A DNA stretch of 64,000 bases, taken from Actinostola sp. cb2023 (lineage: Eukaryota; Cnidaria; Anthozoa; Actiniaria; Actinostolidae). The notes below the pieces were generated by a model, which was not told the DNA's origin, made no database searches, and saw only the letters and a list, made by a program, of their open reading frames with translations. Location of the stretch: assembly GCA_033675265.1 (NCBI GenBank), contig JAUJYZ010000622.1, forward strand, positions 1 to 64,000. The letters are read 5' to 3'. The position numbers were made by a program, and so were the translations under genes. Position 1 is the stretch's first letter. Each line of letters opens with the position of its first letter. Shown piece by piece: positions 1 through 11,097 of this stretch.

Positions 1-78
1 GTTAGTTCGAATTTGTGAATTTATATTTTCCCGTTGAGGAAACATATGCAGCTTTTCCATCCTCTCTTATATTTTTAG

Positions 79-316
79 CTACCTCATTTACACATTGTCA
101 AAAGAAAAATATGAATTCAGAAATGATAAACCAGTCACGTACGAATCTGCTTTATTTAGCGGTCATAGTGAACAAATTGCTGGATCAATCGGGCCTCACG
201 TGCATTCAGTAAACAAAAGCATTAACAAAAAACGTTGTCCGCGTGATACTGGATCCCAACAGGAGCAAATGTTCAACGATGCAGGACATAAGTTTGATAT
301 CTTTAGATTTGTGACA
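79..316 (+). CDS. possible internal exon, unknown protein
   Basis: An open frame runs from a plausible acceptor (T-rich tract then TTTTTAG at 73-78) to a GT at about 317 or a second GT at about 329. The roughly 80 encoded residues are mixed and non-repetitive, with balanced acidic, basic and hydrophobic content, unlike the surrounding simple sequence. I recognise no family. It lies about 1.8 kb upstream of the first small exon of the composite kinase/helicase gene and on the same strand, so it could be an earlier exon of that gene. This is inferred from frame and splice signals only. Confidence 0.3.
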
Positions 317-361
317 CCCTATAAGAGGTACCAAATCGTGGATCTGGACCCCTAAAAGGTA

Positions 362-480
362 CGACGAGCATCCCAACCACTTTATATATGGGAGTCCCCC
401 CCTCACCGAGTCCCCCCCCCCCCCCCGAGTCCCCCCCCCCCCCCCCCCCCCCCCGTTCCCCCCCCCCCCCGGGAGATTTT
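362..480. repeat. poly-C / G-rich low-complexity tract
   Basis: Long uninterrupted C runs separated by CGAGT spacers occupy about 395-475. The G-rich complement could form quadruplexes. No gene is supported here; reading frames through it are artefacts of composition. Confidence 0.9.
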
Positions 481-783
481 CCAAATTCAAATGATTTCAT
501 ATAAAGTAAGTTAATAATCATTATTAAGTAAGTTATCCATTTCTTTATAAATTTTGGCATTTAATGGAAATATGGCGCTGAACTGTCCGTAATGGAGAGG
601 TGTCCGAACTAGATAGGTGTCCGTAAGAGGTTCGACTGTATGAACTGAACATTATTGATATATAATAATACAAATCATTACAATACAAGTACAGTACAAG
701 TACAGTACAATTCCAGAAACGTACGGCAATATTTTCAAGTGTAGCGAACAGTACCATAGTATAACTGAACATTATTAATATAT

Positions 784-809
784 AATAATAATAATATTTT
801 TTTATTATT

Positions 810-900
<91 letters not shown>

Positions 901-1092
901 ATTACTATTGTTATTCCTTCCTTCCTTCCTTCCTTCCTTCCTTCCTTCCTTCCTTCCTTTCCTTTCCTTCCTTCCTTCCTTCCTTCCTTCCTTCCTTCCT
1001 TCCTTCCTTTCCTTTCCTTCCTTCCTTCCTTCCTTCCTTTCCTTTCCTTCCTTCCTTCCTTCCTTCCTTCCTTCCTTCCTTCCTCTCCTTTC
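784..1092. repeat. adjacent (ATT)n and (TTCC)n microsatellites
   Basis: About 790-900 is almost pure ATT trinucleotide repeat. About 915-1085 is TTCC tetranucleotide repeat with regular TTTCC interruptions. The homopurine/homopyrimidine part could adopt triplex structure. Nothing else is seen between 480 and 1635 apart from a fragment resembling a repeat terminus at 580-650 (GTGTCCGTAA-type motifs also present near 10.9 kb). Confidence 0.95.
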
Positions 1093-1751
1093 CCCTTCCC
1101 CATCCCCAAATTCCGTTCTAATCCCGGGCCCTCGGAGGGCCGCTGGACCGCGGCAGGATGGACGTTGCGGTGGGTACGAAATTGTCATTCGCAGTAGTCG
1201 TCCGTGGAGATTAAAGCCGGCATATTGTTAATAGAGTTCTAACTAGGCTACCTAACAGCAGTGAATGCTGACGGTGAATGCAATGTTTATAGTAGTTGTG
1301 GATAAGAGTTGGTGCCGGAGAGCTTAGACTACTGTAGTTATGAAATGTTTTGTTTTATGCCAAGTGACAAGTATGCAAATTATTAGGCGAGTCTACCTTT
1401 CTTTGTTTAACTGGATACAATAGCTTATGAATAACTAATGTATTACTTATTAGTTATAATTGAGATTTCAATGCGAATATTCACACTTGACTCAGGACTG
1501 ACACACGGTCAGCCGGCACTAATCAGCTCAATTATTACGGTGATCTTCTGAACTACACAATTCCCACGAAAAGCACAAGATACGGTATCTGATGGGCTTA
1601 CGAGTCAGGATATACCGGCTAAAGAAACATACACATGTACAAATTAATTAGGGACACAGATTTTGGGCACGACATTTACCGATCAGAAACGCGAAAGCTT
1701 GAAAACAACTCGCTTCAGGCTATAGCGTATGTGGGAGTTGGCGCGAAAAGC

Positions 1752-1815
1752 ATGATGGTTCTTGAGAATTGCATGATGGTTCTTGAGAATTGCATGATGG
1801 TTCTTGGAAACTGCA
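1752..1815. repeat. 21-bp tandem repeat, three copies
   Basis: The unit ATGATGGTTCTTGAGAATTGC occurs three times head to tail, the last copy diverged. It is too short to assign a function. The flanks from 1093 to 2107 show no other supported gene. Confidence 0.8.
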
Positions 1816-2107
1816 TGCCGGGTAAAAATCGAGATTTTTTCTGCCTATGTGAATGAATTAGAATTGCTTCCTTGCTCGCTCGCTTCAGGCTCGCTCGCTG
1901 CGTCAGCAATAATGGCATTTACCTCACATGTAGATGCTTGGGGGAAAAACGAAACTTAAATTAATAACATTAAAATTTGGAAACTGAGAACGAAAGGATT
2001 TCCAAACGAACATTTTACAGCGGTGTTTCTTTTTTTTTTCCAATCGCACACCAACTGGGTTTCAATGCTCTAGGATAAAAATCATTCTTTTATTCGTCAC
2101 ATTTCAG

Positions 2108-4554
2108 GTTACGGTCAAGTTATTTCAACCAAGGTGACTCAATCCAAGGTAAATATTTTCTGCTTGCTAAATGTGTTTTGCTCGAGCACAATTTTCAGCA
2201 CAAAACATGTTGGCTTTTTTAAACTAAGGAAAACGCAGTTTCATCTTACTGTGTAGAATAGAAAACCTCCAACAGGTTTATGACTTTCATCATGCCATGG
2301 TACATGACAAAAATTACGATTGGCAGTTTATATTTGTTAAAATTGTGTTCACTGAAATTAAGGAACTCAGCAATTATTTTCAGTTAGGCAGAACGCACAA
2401 CAAATATGGATAATGTTTATAAATGGCTTTATTTACGTGCTAATATAACTAATAATAATAATAACAACAATAATAATAATAATAATAACAATAATAATAA
2501 TAACAATAATAATAACAATAATAATAATAATAATAACAATAATAACAATAATAACAATAATAACAATAATAATAATAACAATAATAATAACAATAATAAT
2601 AATAAACAATAATAATAATAACAATATATAATTTATATATAGCGCTTATCCACTAATTGTCCATAGTGCTTTAAAATTCTAAGGAGAGATGTCATGACTT
2701 AAATGAGGAATTTAACATGTGCCATTCCATGGGCTCCTGGCCATTCTTAGACTTCCACTTTTATACTTCAATATAATTGTTTTCTTTCTTTCTAGAAAAA
2801 CACTAGTGACTTGTGGGTTGGAGTCGTGAAGTTTCTGACACACAAAGGTGCAAATCTCACATACGTCAACAGGAACAACTCGGTAAATTCGCCTTTAGTA
2901 CCTAAACTAGTAGGGGAATGAGTTCGAATCGCGAGCGCACAGCATGCATGGGTTTAGGCTGGAAACAAAATACAAATAAATGTAAAATACGATAATACTG
3001 AAACGTGGGCGCAGTTCTGAAAGCTTTGCGCTCGCTATTCGAATCCAAACCCCTACTCTTAAGGCAAATGAAAGGCCTACTTGATAATAATTGTGAAATT
3101 TTGAAACTTTCCAAATTAATAATATCGCTGGATATGATTTTCCTGATTAGAATATCTGCTGGTATAGAGGCGTATTTCTACATATAGACTACATGCGAAG
3201 AAAGAGACACGTTACAAATACAAGGTACAGTAGAGTTATGTCATTTTACAGTAACTTGTCTGATTAATTGTATCTGTTCTAAAACTGTTTTTCTTTATTG
3301 ACATTCAGTATTGCCGGTAAGAAAACAGCAGATACCTCTCCATGGAAATATCAAATGGATAATACCTTGAAGTTCGACAATGTCAGATCTGGTACTGTCA
3401 AGAGAACAAAATCGATGAAGAAGCGTCACGAAGAATTTGCGTTTGCACTTTGGGAGCCACGTAGGACATTCAATAAGGTACCATTGTTATCTATCAAGCG
3501 CTAGCATTCTTCTAAATAAGATGTATAGAAAAAAAACACAATTAAATTTAAGAGTTTAATTTTCACATTGTTCACGTTTGTTTCAAAGCGTCAAAAAACA
3601 AAAAAATTGTGTAAATCAAAGAAGGAACAAAGAAAGCCAGAGAGCGAATCTATGGAGGACATCATCATGCAGTTTTCCAGTTCCAACGGTAAAGTCCATA
3701 TATATTATATATGTAACATCTAAAATCTTCAGTGTCTAGTGCAATCAATGTGTAATCGAGGACTTATGTGCTGTGGTAGTTGTCCGCGTAAACTGGATGT
3801 TCACTATAACAAATACAATATGAAGTTGTGAGGAACATCTAGTTTCCAATCACAGCATAATTCCCGAGTTACAAACTACTGATTTCCATATATAGCAGTG
3901 CTCAATCATTGCCGGAAAACGATTTCACTTAAAAAAACTGTCAATTTTATTCACGTGGCGCTTGGAATTGCCCTCTTCAACAACAACGCTGCATGCATTC
4001 ACTGTCTTCACTTACGGTAACTAAGTAAACGGGCTCCAATTCATCATTAAAACGCGAAAATAGTCACCCGCTTTCTCAGCGGGCACTATGCGCTGACAGC
4101 GATTTTGTACTACAGTAAGAGCGAAGGAAAATTTATTGCTGAATTATAAACTCTGTTATCTTTCAGGTACCGTTAGCGAGTCAGATGCCAACAGTACACT
4201 TTCTCAAGTGAGTATTCATGGCGACCTCAGGTTCCCTTGTCGGGCCGTGCGTTTTATTAAATTTAAAATAATCATGGAAAAATTACGGACTTTGCTGGCG
4301 TTAACCCGCTTTAAGGGGAATTTTCGATTATTTAATTACCCATAATGCACCCGATATATTGATATATTGATATTTCGTAGCGGCCAGAATTTTTACAAAT
4401 GACTGTATGTATATATCATATATATATTTGCAACTAATTATGAGACTTATTTGAAAATCCATTTAACAGCACAAACGAATCTCATGTACAGATGGGAAAT
4501 GTGAAACGAACTGTAATTCCAACTTGGTGGTTATGGGAAAAGAAAAAAAAAGAG
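2108..4554 (+). CDS. upstream small exons of the composite kinase/RecQ/transposase gene
   Basis: Six short exons with GT-AG borders: 2108-2148, 2796-2882, 3309-3477, 3589-3688, 4167-4207 and 4470-4554. Phases agree across 2108-2148 to 2796-2882, and from 3309-3477 through every exon to the large exon starting at 4787. The junction 2882/3309 is out of phase, so a small exon is missing or a lesion exists there. The encoded parts are polar and lysine/serine-rich, including KRTKSMKKRH-like and KKLCKSKKEQRK-like basic runs and a short Cys segment (CTDGKCETNC). I see no known domain. Position and phase place them as the N-terminal part of the protein whose kinase segment follows. The true start codon is not identified. 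Confidence 0.5.
2448..2630. repeat. (AAT/AAC)n microsatellite
   Basis: Trinucleotide repeat of AAT with scattered AAC units, lying in an intron of the upstream exon set. The sequence just after it (2630-2680) resembles the ATAAAGCGC-type repeat ends seen near 38.04 kb and 59.74 kb. Confidence 0.95.
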
Positions 4555-4786
4555 GTAAGATTTGTTTATTATAGATTTTTAATACACTTGCCAAAAAACG
4601 TTAACCCCAAATACCAAAGAAAACAGTAAGCAAACAAACGAATTTAGAAACACTTAGCTAGCTATTCAGGCCACCGACAATATTTGTAGTTTTCAAACTG
4701 AAAGTTACAGTCAGCCTATGAGGTTAATACTCTTTTTCTCATTGAAAGAGCTTTTCCTTATTTCTTTTTTTTCACATTTCAAATAG

Positions 4787-5482
4787 GCAAAATCAGCGAT
4801 AGAAATGTGAAGAAGCTACTGCTACCTGCTGGTGGAGAACCCGAAACAACCGCCGAAATAAGCAAAGACGATTTGAAAATATTCTTGGACCAACCATTAG
4901 ATCAAGGTGCTGACTTGGACTTCAATTTATACACCAGCACAACACTGTCCATTGTGATATCAAGGCCGCCAATGTCTTCATTGGAAGAAACACAGATGGA
5001 AACTTTCTAGCAAAACTCGGGGATTTCGGGATGGTTCGTTTTGAGGTAGAGCAATTTTCTAAGACTCGGGTATCTTCCACAAAAGGATTTGTGGAAGGAA
5101 CTGTCGCTTACATTGCACCGGAATTACTGCAATGTGGTGCCAAACAGAACTACAAGACAGATGTCTATAGTTTTTCCATGTTAATGGTGGAATTTACCCT
5201 TCCTGAAAGATCGCATCCATGGGAAGGAGAGGTAGCTACCAGTGACCTTATCCTACATTTCGTCAAGCAAGAAAAACGACCCAACATCGAGGACAGCGAC
5301 CTGAATCCATCCGAAGAAGGAAAAGTAGAATGGTTTAAATTAATTCAGGACTGCTGGAATCAGAATCCAGAACTGCGCCCAACGGCGAACACAATATATT
5401 CCAAACTGTCGGAAATTGTAGGCCGAAACTCTCTAGCACATCTCAGCACACATCTCAGCCTTGCCAAGATGAATCCACTATA
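4787..5482 (+). pseudogene. protein kinase domain (truncated, frameshifted)
   Basis: The exon opens after CAAATAG with a phase-1 acceptor continuing the upstream exon. Its N-lobe remnant is KLLLPAGGEPETTAEISKDD-like. The catalytic loop HCDIKAANVF (about 4951-4980) matches the HRDxKxxN consensus, with C in place of the usual R. The DFG motif (KLGDFGM, 5014-5034) and an APE-like motif (IAPELL, about 5113-5130) follow, then a C-lobe with DVYSFSMLM and RPT signatures. The first part and the catalytic loop are in different frames, joining near 4910-4920, and the segment between the N-lobe remnant and the catalytic loop is shorter than a normal kinase. It is therefore probably a decayed copy. Family: Ser/Thr/Tyr kinase-like, subclass not assignable. 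Confidence 0.7.
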
Positions 5483-6388
5483 AACCAAAACGTTTTAAAC
5501 GTCCCTTTGAACGTACACCAAGGAAGTGTCTTGGAAGAAACTGGCGAAGTTTCTGCAGCAATGTTCGATTGCTCCAATTCCATTGACGCCCATCTGCAAA
5601 AAGAAATAGCCGAGACAATTGAGACGAGGGACGGTACAAATGCATGCTTGTACTTAGCAGTAAAAACCATTGATGAATTATTTGATAGCAAGGACATGAA
5701 TCCCGAAAAACTAAAGAAGATAGTCGAAGATGTCATAGCTAACGTGCCATCCCAAATAAATGTTTTCAGGGATAAAAGTAAAATGCCTAATATAGAAGAA
5801 GCGGTGAAATTACTCCATGATAAAGATTTGTTACGAAGACAGTATGACGCAAACGAAATATTGCAGTCACAAATCTCAATAAGTAATAAAGAGAAAAAGA
5901 AACACCTCGAAAACGCCATAAATAGCCTCTTGAAGAATTTAGGTGACGAAGAAAAACGCTTTGCCATATATACTTGTACTCCAATGACTTTGACATTAGT
6001 AATTACAAAGAAATCATTCATCGTCATTGATACACATAAAGTTCCCCATAAAGCTGGAGGAAATGGCAATGGACTCATAAGAATAATGAAAGAAAATGAA
6101 AGTAGTAAATGTGAGCTTGTCAAGGACTTACTAGAATGGATGGAGTTACGTATGAAACATGCCATCAAAGACTGGGACACATGCTTTCATTCATTGATAC
6201 AAATAGTTGACAAATTAGAGTTTTTGGCAGACGACGACGATGAAATTCTCAACGCGGTTTTAAATCTTGAAGATACGAATGTGGAGCAAATAGAGTTAGC
6301 GGATGATGATGATGATACAATTCCAACATCTATAAATCGTGAAGATACAAATCTAGACAACGACACTCAGGAGCAGTTTATGGTGTGA
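5483..6388 (+). pseudogene. papain-fold-like cysteine peptidase region (putative)
   Basis: Follows the kinase C-lobe in another frame. Two conserved-looking blocks suggest a Cys-His peptidase: DGTNACLYLAVK with a candidate nucleophile Cys near the start (about 5632-5670), and FIVIDTHKVP followed by GGNGNG (about 6016-6075) with a candidate catalytic His. This spacing and the IDTH-P-GGNGNG style resemble viral and eukaryotic deubiquitinase-like (OTU/UL36-type) folds, but I cannot confirm the family. The C-terminal part is acidic, with two D-rich runs (ADDDDE, ADDDDDT). A stop at 6386-6388 and a change of frame separate it from the helicase, to which it was probably once fused. Confidence 0.4.
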
Positions 6389-7718
6389 AGCCAATGACGA
6401 CATCTTGAACATTGACGAAAAAGAGGAACTTTTATGGAAAGGCCATTTGACGCAGCTTAAGTGTTTTCAAAAACATGCAATTGCCGCAATTGAGAAAAAA
6501 AGATGTCATTGTTGTACAGCCAACTGGAAGTGGGAAAAGTATGTGTTATCAACTTCATCCATTTTTGAAAGAAACAAGACCACAGTAGTCATCTGTCCAA
6601 CATTGTCCTTGATAAATTCACAAGTTGAAGATCTGGTAGGGAAAGGCGTAAAAGCTATTAAACTAACTTCAAATGATCGATTCGACATATCCACCGACTC
6701 CCTCCCTCAGATGATTTACACTACTCCGGAATACTACACCAACAAATTACTTTACAAGCTTACCACGAACAAAGAAAAACTAAAGATGATTGTCATCGAT
6801 GAAGTACACAAAATGTTCGACCGAAATTCCTGCTTCCGTTCGTGCTACAACATCGTCAAAGAAATTCCAAAAGATTTCCCTGACATTCCAGTGATGGCAG
6901 TTACTGCAACATTGGACGAAAGTCAGCTACAGGAGTTGTGCAGCACTTGCTTGAGGCTTCCAATTTTAGTTCGAGGCAGCATAGATAGGAAAAACACTAA
7001 GATCAATATTTCTGATTACAAGTACAATAATAGAGTTGCGAAAGACGACCGATGGTTAAAAACGGCGGAACAGTTAAAATCAATTATAAATGACGACTAT
7101 GCCATAGTCTATATGGATTTTAAGAAAGACGTTGATTTAATGGTTACCCTCCTGACTAAGTTAGAGATGTATGATGTGAAAGCCTACCATGGCGGATTAA
7201 CAGCTCAACAAAAAAGAAAAATTGACAGTGACTTTCGCGCGAAAACGTTTCAGGTATTAGTGGCTACGGAATCGTACGAAGTGGGGACACATAGTCCTCA
7301 TGTTGATATTGTCATTCGGGTTGGATGTATGAGAAATATAAGTGTCTTGATGCAAGAGTTTGGCCGGGCAGGTCGCGGAGGCGAGGCATCAGATGGCATT
7401 CTTCTTATCAACGAGTATCGAGATGACCAAAGGTTAACGTACTGGCTGAGCAGCTGCAACTTGGAAGAGGCCGAAGAAACCAAGAAAAAATACTTACAGT
7501 CCTGGAGATGGGTATACGGTATTTATTCAGGAAAGTGCCTAAGAAAATCTCTGCTAGAGAACTACGAAAATGTCAATAACAACGTGTTGGACATTGAGAA
7601 ACACGGATGCTGTACAAGTTGCGACTCAATCCATGAACATAACTTCAATATAAAACAATCAGCAGTGCTACTGCTCAATGCTTTGAAACTGAGAACTCGA
7701 GGGAAATATTTCAGTTAA
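6389..7718 (+). pseudogene. RecQ-type DEAD/DEAH helicase
   Basis: Superfamily 2 helicase motifs occur in RecQ order: motif I PTGSGKSMCYQ (about 6511-6545, in the +1 frame relative to the flanks), motif Ia CPTLSLINSQ, motif II DEVH (about 6798-6809), motif III AVTATL, a second RecA lobe with YHGGL, then VATESYEVG and motif VI QEFGRAGRGG (about 7352-7381), and a Cys-rich RecQ zinc segment (CCTSCD near 7608). RecQ helicases unwind DNA 3' to 5'. The P-loop lies in a different frame from the rest, entered by one indel near an A-run at about 6493-6502 and left by another near 6580. With further shifts at both ends this copy is very unlikely to be functional. Confidence 0.85.
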
Positions 7719-8556
7719 TGAAGAGAAAGTGATTTCGTGGTTGCTAGGAGCTAAGAAAGACTGGATAGGAATGGATAACATACAAAAACTTATTTCTAGG
7801 TCAGAAACATTTGCAAAAGGAAAAGAAGTCATGGGACAGACAGTGAACAGCAAGTGGTGGAGTCGTCATTTACGACAATTAATAAGTATTAATCTCGTAG
7901 ACTTTGACTCTAAAATTTCGAAATTTCAAAATTTCACAAGCATTTCCAGAACTTATAGAATTTCGGAAGACGGCAAGAATTATTTATGCAATCCCACTGA
8001 CATGAAGATAATTTCACCACAACACGAAACTCTTTCTACATTCAAAGATAAATCTCTTCAAACAAACAAGAAGGAAAACAAGTCAGCAAGAGGCAAACAG
8101 TACATTCCACAGATTAAGAAGCTTCTCAGCAACGAGGATAACTGGTTTGATATATCGAAAAAGGAACACTACGAGTTTCCTGGATTTAACAGTGAAGATG
8201 CTACAAAAATAGGGTATTGTAGCGACATAGCAAAATTGAAAGGTCTTGGGTCACACAACAGGCCCCATTACATGTGGGATGACAATCAATTGACCAAACG
8301 GCATTCCCATTTACGTGCTCACGAAATCGAAATCGGAAAAAAAAAAGTCCATATCAAAGTGAATGTCAAGAGAGCTCCATGTGAAGGAATTAAAACCTGC
8401 GCAACGGAGGGTTGTAATTACACGGTAACTAATCGTCAGAAGATCAATCGATGCGCCGAACATGGAAAATCTTCTCCATTGAAGGCAACTGGACAGTGCC
8501 CTGTACATATGCTGTATATATGGCCTGTTGAGGATGAAGGACGACGCTCGGGGTAG
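7719..8556 (+). pseudogene. RecQ C-terminal/winged-helix-like region and Cys/His zinc-binding segment
   Basis: Continues the helicase in a shifted frame. The first part (VISWLLGAKKDWIGMDNIQK onwards) has the position and helical character of the RecQ-Ct winged helix. The last 80 residues contain a Cys/His array: CEGIKTCATEGCNYTV, then RCAEHG and GQCPVHM. Such a cluster would suit a zinc-binding module upstream of a MULE transposase, but I cannot name it. The frame ends in a stop at 8554-8556, and the next homologous-looking segment resumes in another frame. Confidence 0.5.
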
Positions 8557-9560
8557 GAGTCATTCCCGGCGTACCACACAACCACCAGATGCCAGCTGCG
8601 CATGTGCTTTCTTCTTCTGTAAAAGAAAGGATACGTGAGGCGATCAAAAAAGATAGTAGTTTGACAACGAAAGATTTACAAAAAGGATTGGGGATAGGGG
8701 TAATACCAGCAGAAATCTCACCAGCTGCGTGCAACCAAGAACGCATAAGAAGAGAAAGATCCATTGCCCTCGCACAAAGTGATGCGCCCTGCTCAGAGCT
8801 GAAGCCATTGATGCAGTTACTGGAATTTTCAGAAATCCGTAAAAAAGTAGAAGGGGAACAAGACTCCACCGACAGAGAACTAACTACCGAGGTGAATGAA
8901 ATGATGGGGAATATCATCAAATGGAAGAGAAAGAGTATATCTTCACACCACAAAGAAAGTTGGCTTTTTTCATGGCTCCGTATCAAGCAAAATTGCTTGC
9001 AGAATGTGAATTTCTCTTCTTGGATGTTACTTACACTAGCAACACGGACTTCCCATATCTTTTGAATCTTGTTTCTTTCAATAACAAGACACTGGTTTAC
9101 AATGCAGTGGGACGCGTTTTATTGAATAGGATGGATGCATGGTACAGCATACTCAACTGCTATTCAAGAAATCTTCAACTCTGTCTCAAGAAAGTTCACT
9201 ACATTTGAGAATGGTAAAAACCTGAAACAGATCATGGTGGATTTTGACGATGCAGAGTACAATGGCCTCAAGACTGTCATCGGCGAAAAGCTAGCAGAGA
9301 AGATCATCCGTGGATGCTCAGTTCACTGGATGCGGTCCGTGAACAGAGTGTCAGGCCTGGTCACGAGCACTGCCGAAGAAGGGGACATTTTCAAGACTAT
9401 AGGGAGAAAGATCGAGGTGGTAGAAACTAAGGAGGACGTATTGAAACTGTTTGACGTGCTATGTGGTAAAGCGCCATTAAAAGACGCATTGCCATTCTTA
9501 AAGTGCTACTTAGACGAAAATCGATCGAAGTTTAATTTAGCTGAAACTTCACTGAAATAA
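8557..9560 (+). pseudogene. MULE-like transposase, N-terminal and core part
   Basis: Three consecutive frames make one reading: about 8545-8930 (helical, LTTKDLQKGLGIG and ERIRRER), 8921-9160 (FTPQRKLAFFMAP, FLDVTYTS with a candidate first catalytic Asp, FPYLLNLVSFNN) and 9150-9560 (IMVDFDDAEYNGLK with a candidate second Asp, then GCSVHWMRSV). The FLDVTY/F-D-DAE/GC-xHW pattern is that of the Mutator-like (MULE/DDE_Tnp) RNase H fold. Changes of frame near 8920 and 9150 disrupt it. The C-terminal part continues only after the hairpin, at about 10083. It probably supplied transposition of the whole composite unit. Confidence 0.65.
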
Positions 9561-10072
9561 TCTCAAAGAGCCATACAATTACTGGTTAATGTGTTTTCTC
9601 AAAATTCCTATGGGAAGTATTACATTTTTATGAATCTTTAGAAGTGTCAGTGAGGTCATCTACTCAACCCTAACAATCAACACAGCTTCGCTCCATACAT
9701 TTCTTTGTGTTTAGTTTCTTGAATTATTTTATTTCTATGAAGCTAAAAGTTTGGGTGAAGGAGTTTTCTTACATTATTTGTGCTTAGGATTGATTGTTTG
9801 ACCAGTTGTCTTCAATGCAGAGCTGTTATCTGAACAAAATATTGAGATATTTTCACTCACAAAATACAAAGAAATGTATGGAGCTGAATGTTGGGTTGAG
9901 TAGATGACGTCACTGACACCTCTAAAGATTCATGAAAATATAGTACTTCCCTCTGGTATATCGAAAAAAGATTTCAACTAGTTATTATTAGACCATTGAA
10001 GAATTATTCAATGAAGTTTCAGCTAAATTAAACTTCGATCGATTTTCGTCTAAGTAGCACTTTAAGCAATGC
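9490..10072. mobile_element. long hairpin (inverted duplication) interrupting the transposase
   Basis: The right arm at about 9895-10070 is an inverted copy of the left arm at about 9490-9670, including about 60 nt of the transposase reading frame itself (left 9503-9550, right 10010-10060). The outer sequence CTACTTAGACGAAAATCGAT is mirrored by ATCGATTTTCGTCTAAGTAG. The arms are similar but not identical, with a 200-nt spacer. Either a foldback element inserted and took in flanking coding sequence, or a local inverted duplication occurred. Confidence 0.8.
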
Positions 10073-10082
10073 ACAAAAAGAA

Positions 10083-10547
10083 GTGAGCAAATCCATCTCG
10101 ACAGAAAACTGGCAAAAGCTGTCTCATTGGTGTAGCTGGTGGACCCGTGAACGACACCTGGCTATGTTCACCAAAGCTTTTACAAAGCGGGACAATGATG
10201 ATTGGGACGAGTCTCCAAAGACTAATAACCCAGTGGAGTCCATCAACAAGCAGTCAATTGTTGACAATAGCAAAAACCTGAATGTTCTTCTTGAAAACAT
10301 ATACCTTGAAGACAGACTTCATGCAGTAAAAATTTGCGGAACATCAAAGAACATAACCACCAGTTACACTTGTCGATCGCGAAAAAGAAAGAGGTCAAGT
10401 CTAGGAAGTAATAGCAAAGACACCGACAGTGGTCCACCAGACAAACGACGTCACGTCTGCCCAAAGAATAAACGAAAGAGTGGAAAGTCGCTAATCAACA
10501 CACGGGTAGAAGTTGAATATCAAGAGGAAGATAGCATGGCCAACTGA
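10083..10547 (+). pseudogene. MULE-like transposase, C-terminal part
   Basis: WCSWWTRERHLAMF and a later TNNPVESINKQS fit the end of a MULE-like transposase, where the third acidic residue (E in NPVESIN) is expected. Lysine/arginine-rich runs (RSRKRKRSS, DKRRHV, KNKRKSGK) suggest DNA binding or nuclear localisation. It is the continuation of the frame lost at 9560, separated by the hairpin. Ends in a stop at 10545-10547, with the next segment one frame away. Confidence 0.6.
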
Positions 10548-10693
10548 TATACTTAGGATGGCTAACAGGAACAATCATCGCTTATAATAAGAGCCAAGGC
10601 TATCTTGTTCGATTCGACAAGCCGGACAGACAGGGCGAGTGGGACGATTGGCTCCCCACAGTAAAGAGTTCAGACGTACGTTTTATCGACTAA
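10540..10693 (+). pseudogene. Tudor/SGF29-like C-terminal tail of the composite protein
   Basis: In the frame ending at the stop at 10691-10693 the translation contains LGWLTGTIIAYNKSQGYLV then RFD and DDWLP, a barrel-like pattern seen in Tudor-type domains. It overlaps the preceding stop by a few bases in another frame, consistent with a small indel. Marks the probable 3' end of the composite gene. Confidence 0.45.
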
Positions 10694-10867
10694 ATCTATA
10701 TGTTCTTCATATTTTTCAAATAGCTTCTACATAATGTGCATGAATAAAATAATTCGATATTATATATTACTGTACTAGCTAGCGCTATGGAAAAATGAAA
10801 ATAAGATGACGCGATTCCATGCAGGCTTCATGTAGTAGTGTTTCAAAGCCGAGAATGAGAACTAATA

Positions 10868-11027
10868 ATAATACAGTGGAACCGCTATAATACGGACACC
10901 GAAGGGCCAGAAAAAAGTGTCCGTAATATAGAGGTTATTTTTACAAAGAATGTATGGTGATGATTTTGCCGGGACCTAAATATGTGTCCGTAATAGAGGT
11001 GTCCCTAATGAGAGGTTCCACTGCATG
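10868..11027. mobile_element. short TIR element (MITE) with CAGTGGAACC ends
   Basis: Left end CAGTGGAACC at about 10873 and right end GGTTCCACTG at about 11015, both followed inwards by GTGTCCGTAAT-type sequence. Partial relatives lie at 580-650. TIRs starting CAGT are common in pogo/Tc1-type elements, but no transposase is present and the family is not certain. Confidence 0.65.
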
Positions 11028-11097
11028 TAACTGGAAACCCCGTCTAGTCCGAATTCGAGGCTTTGGAACGACTTCTCATACTCATTAATTATTTCAT

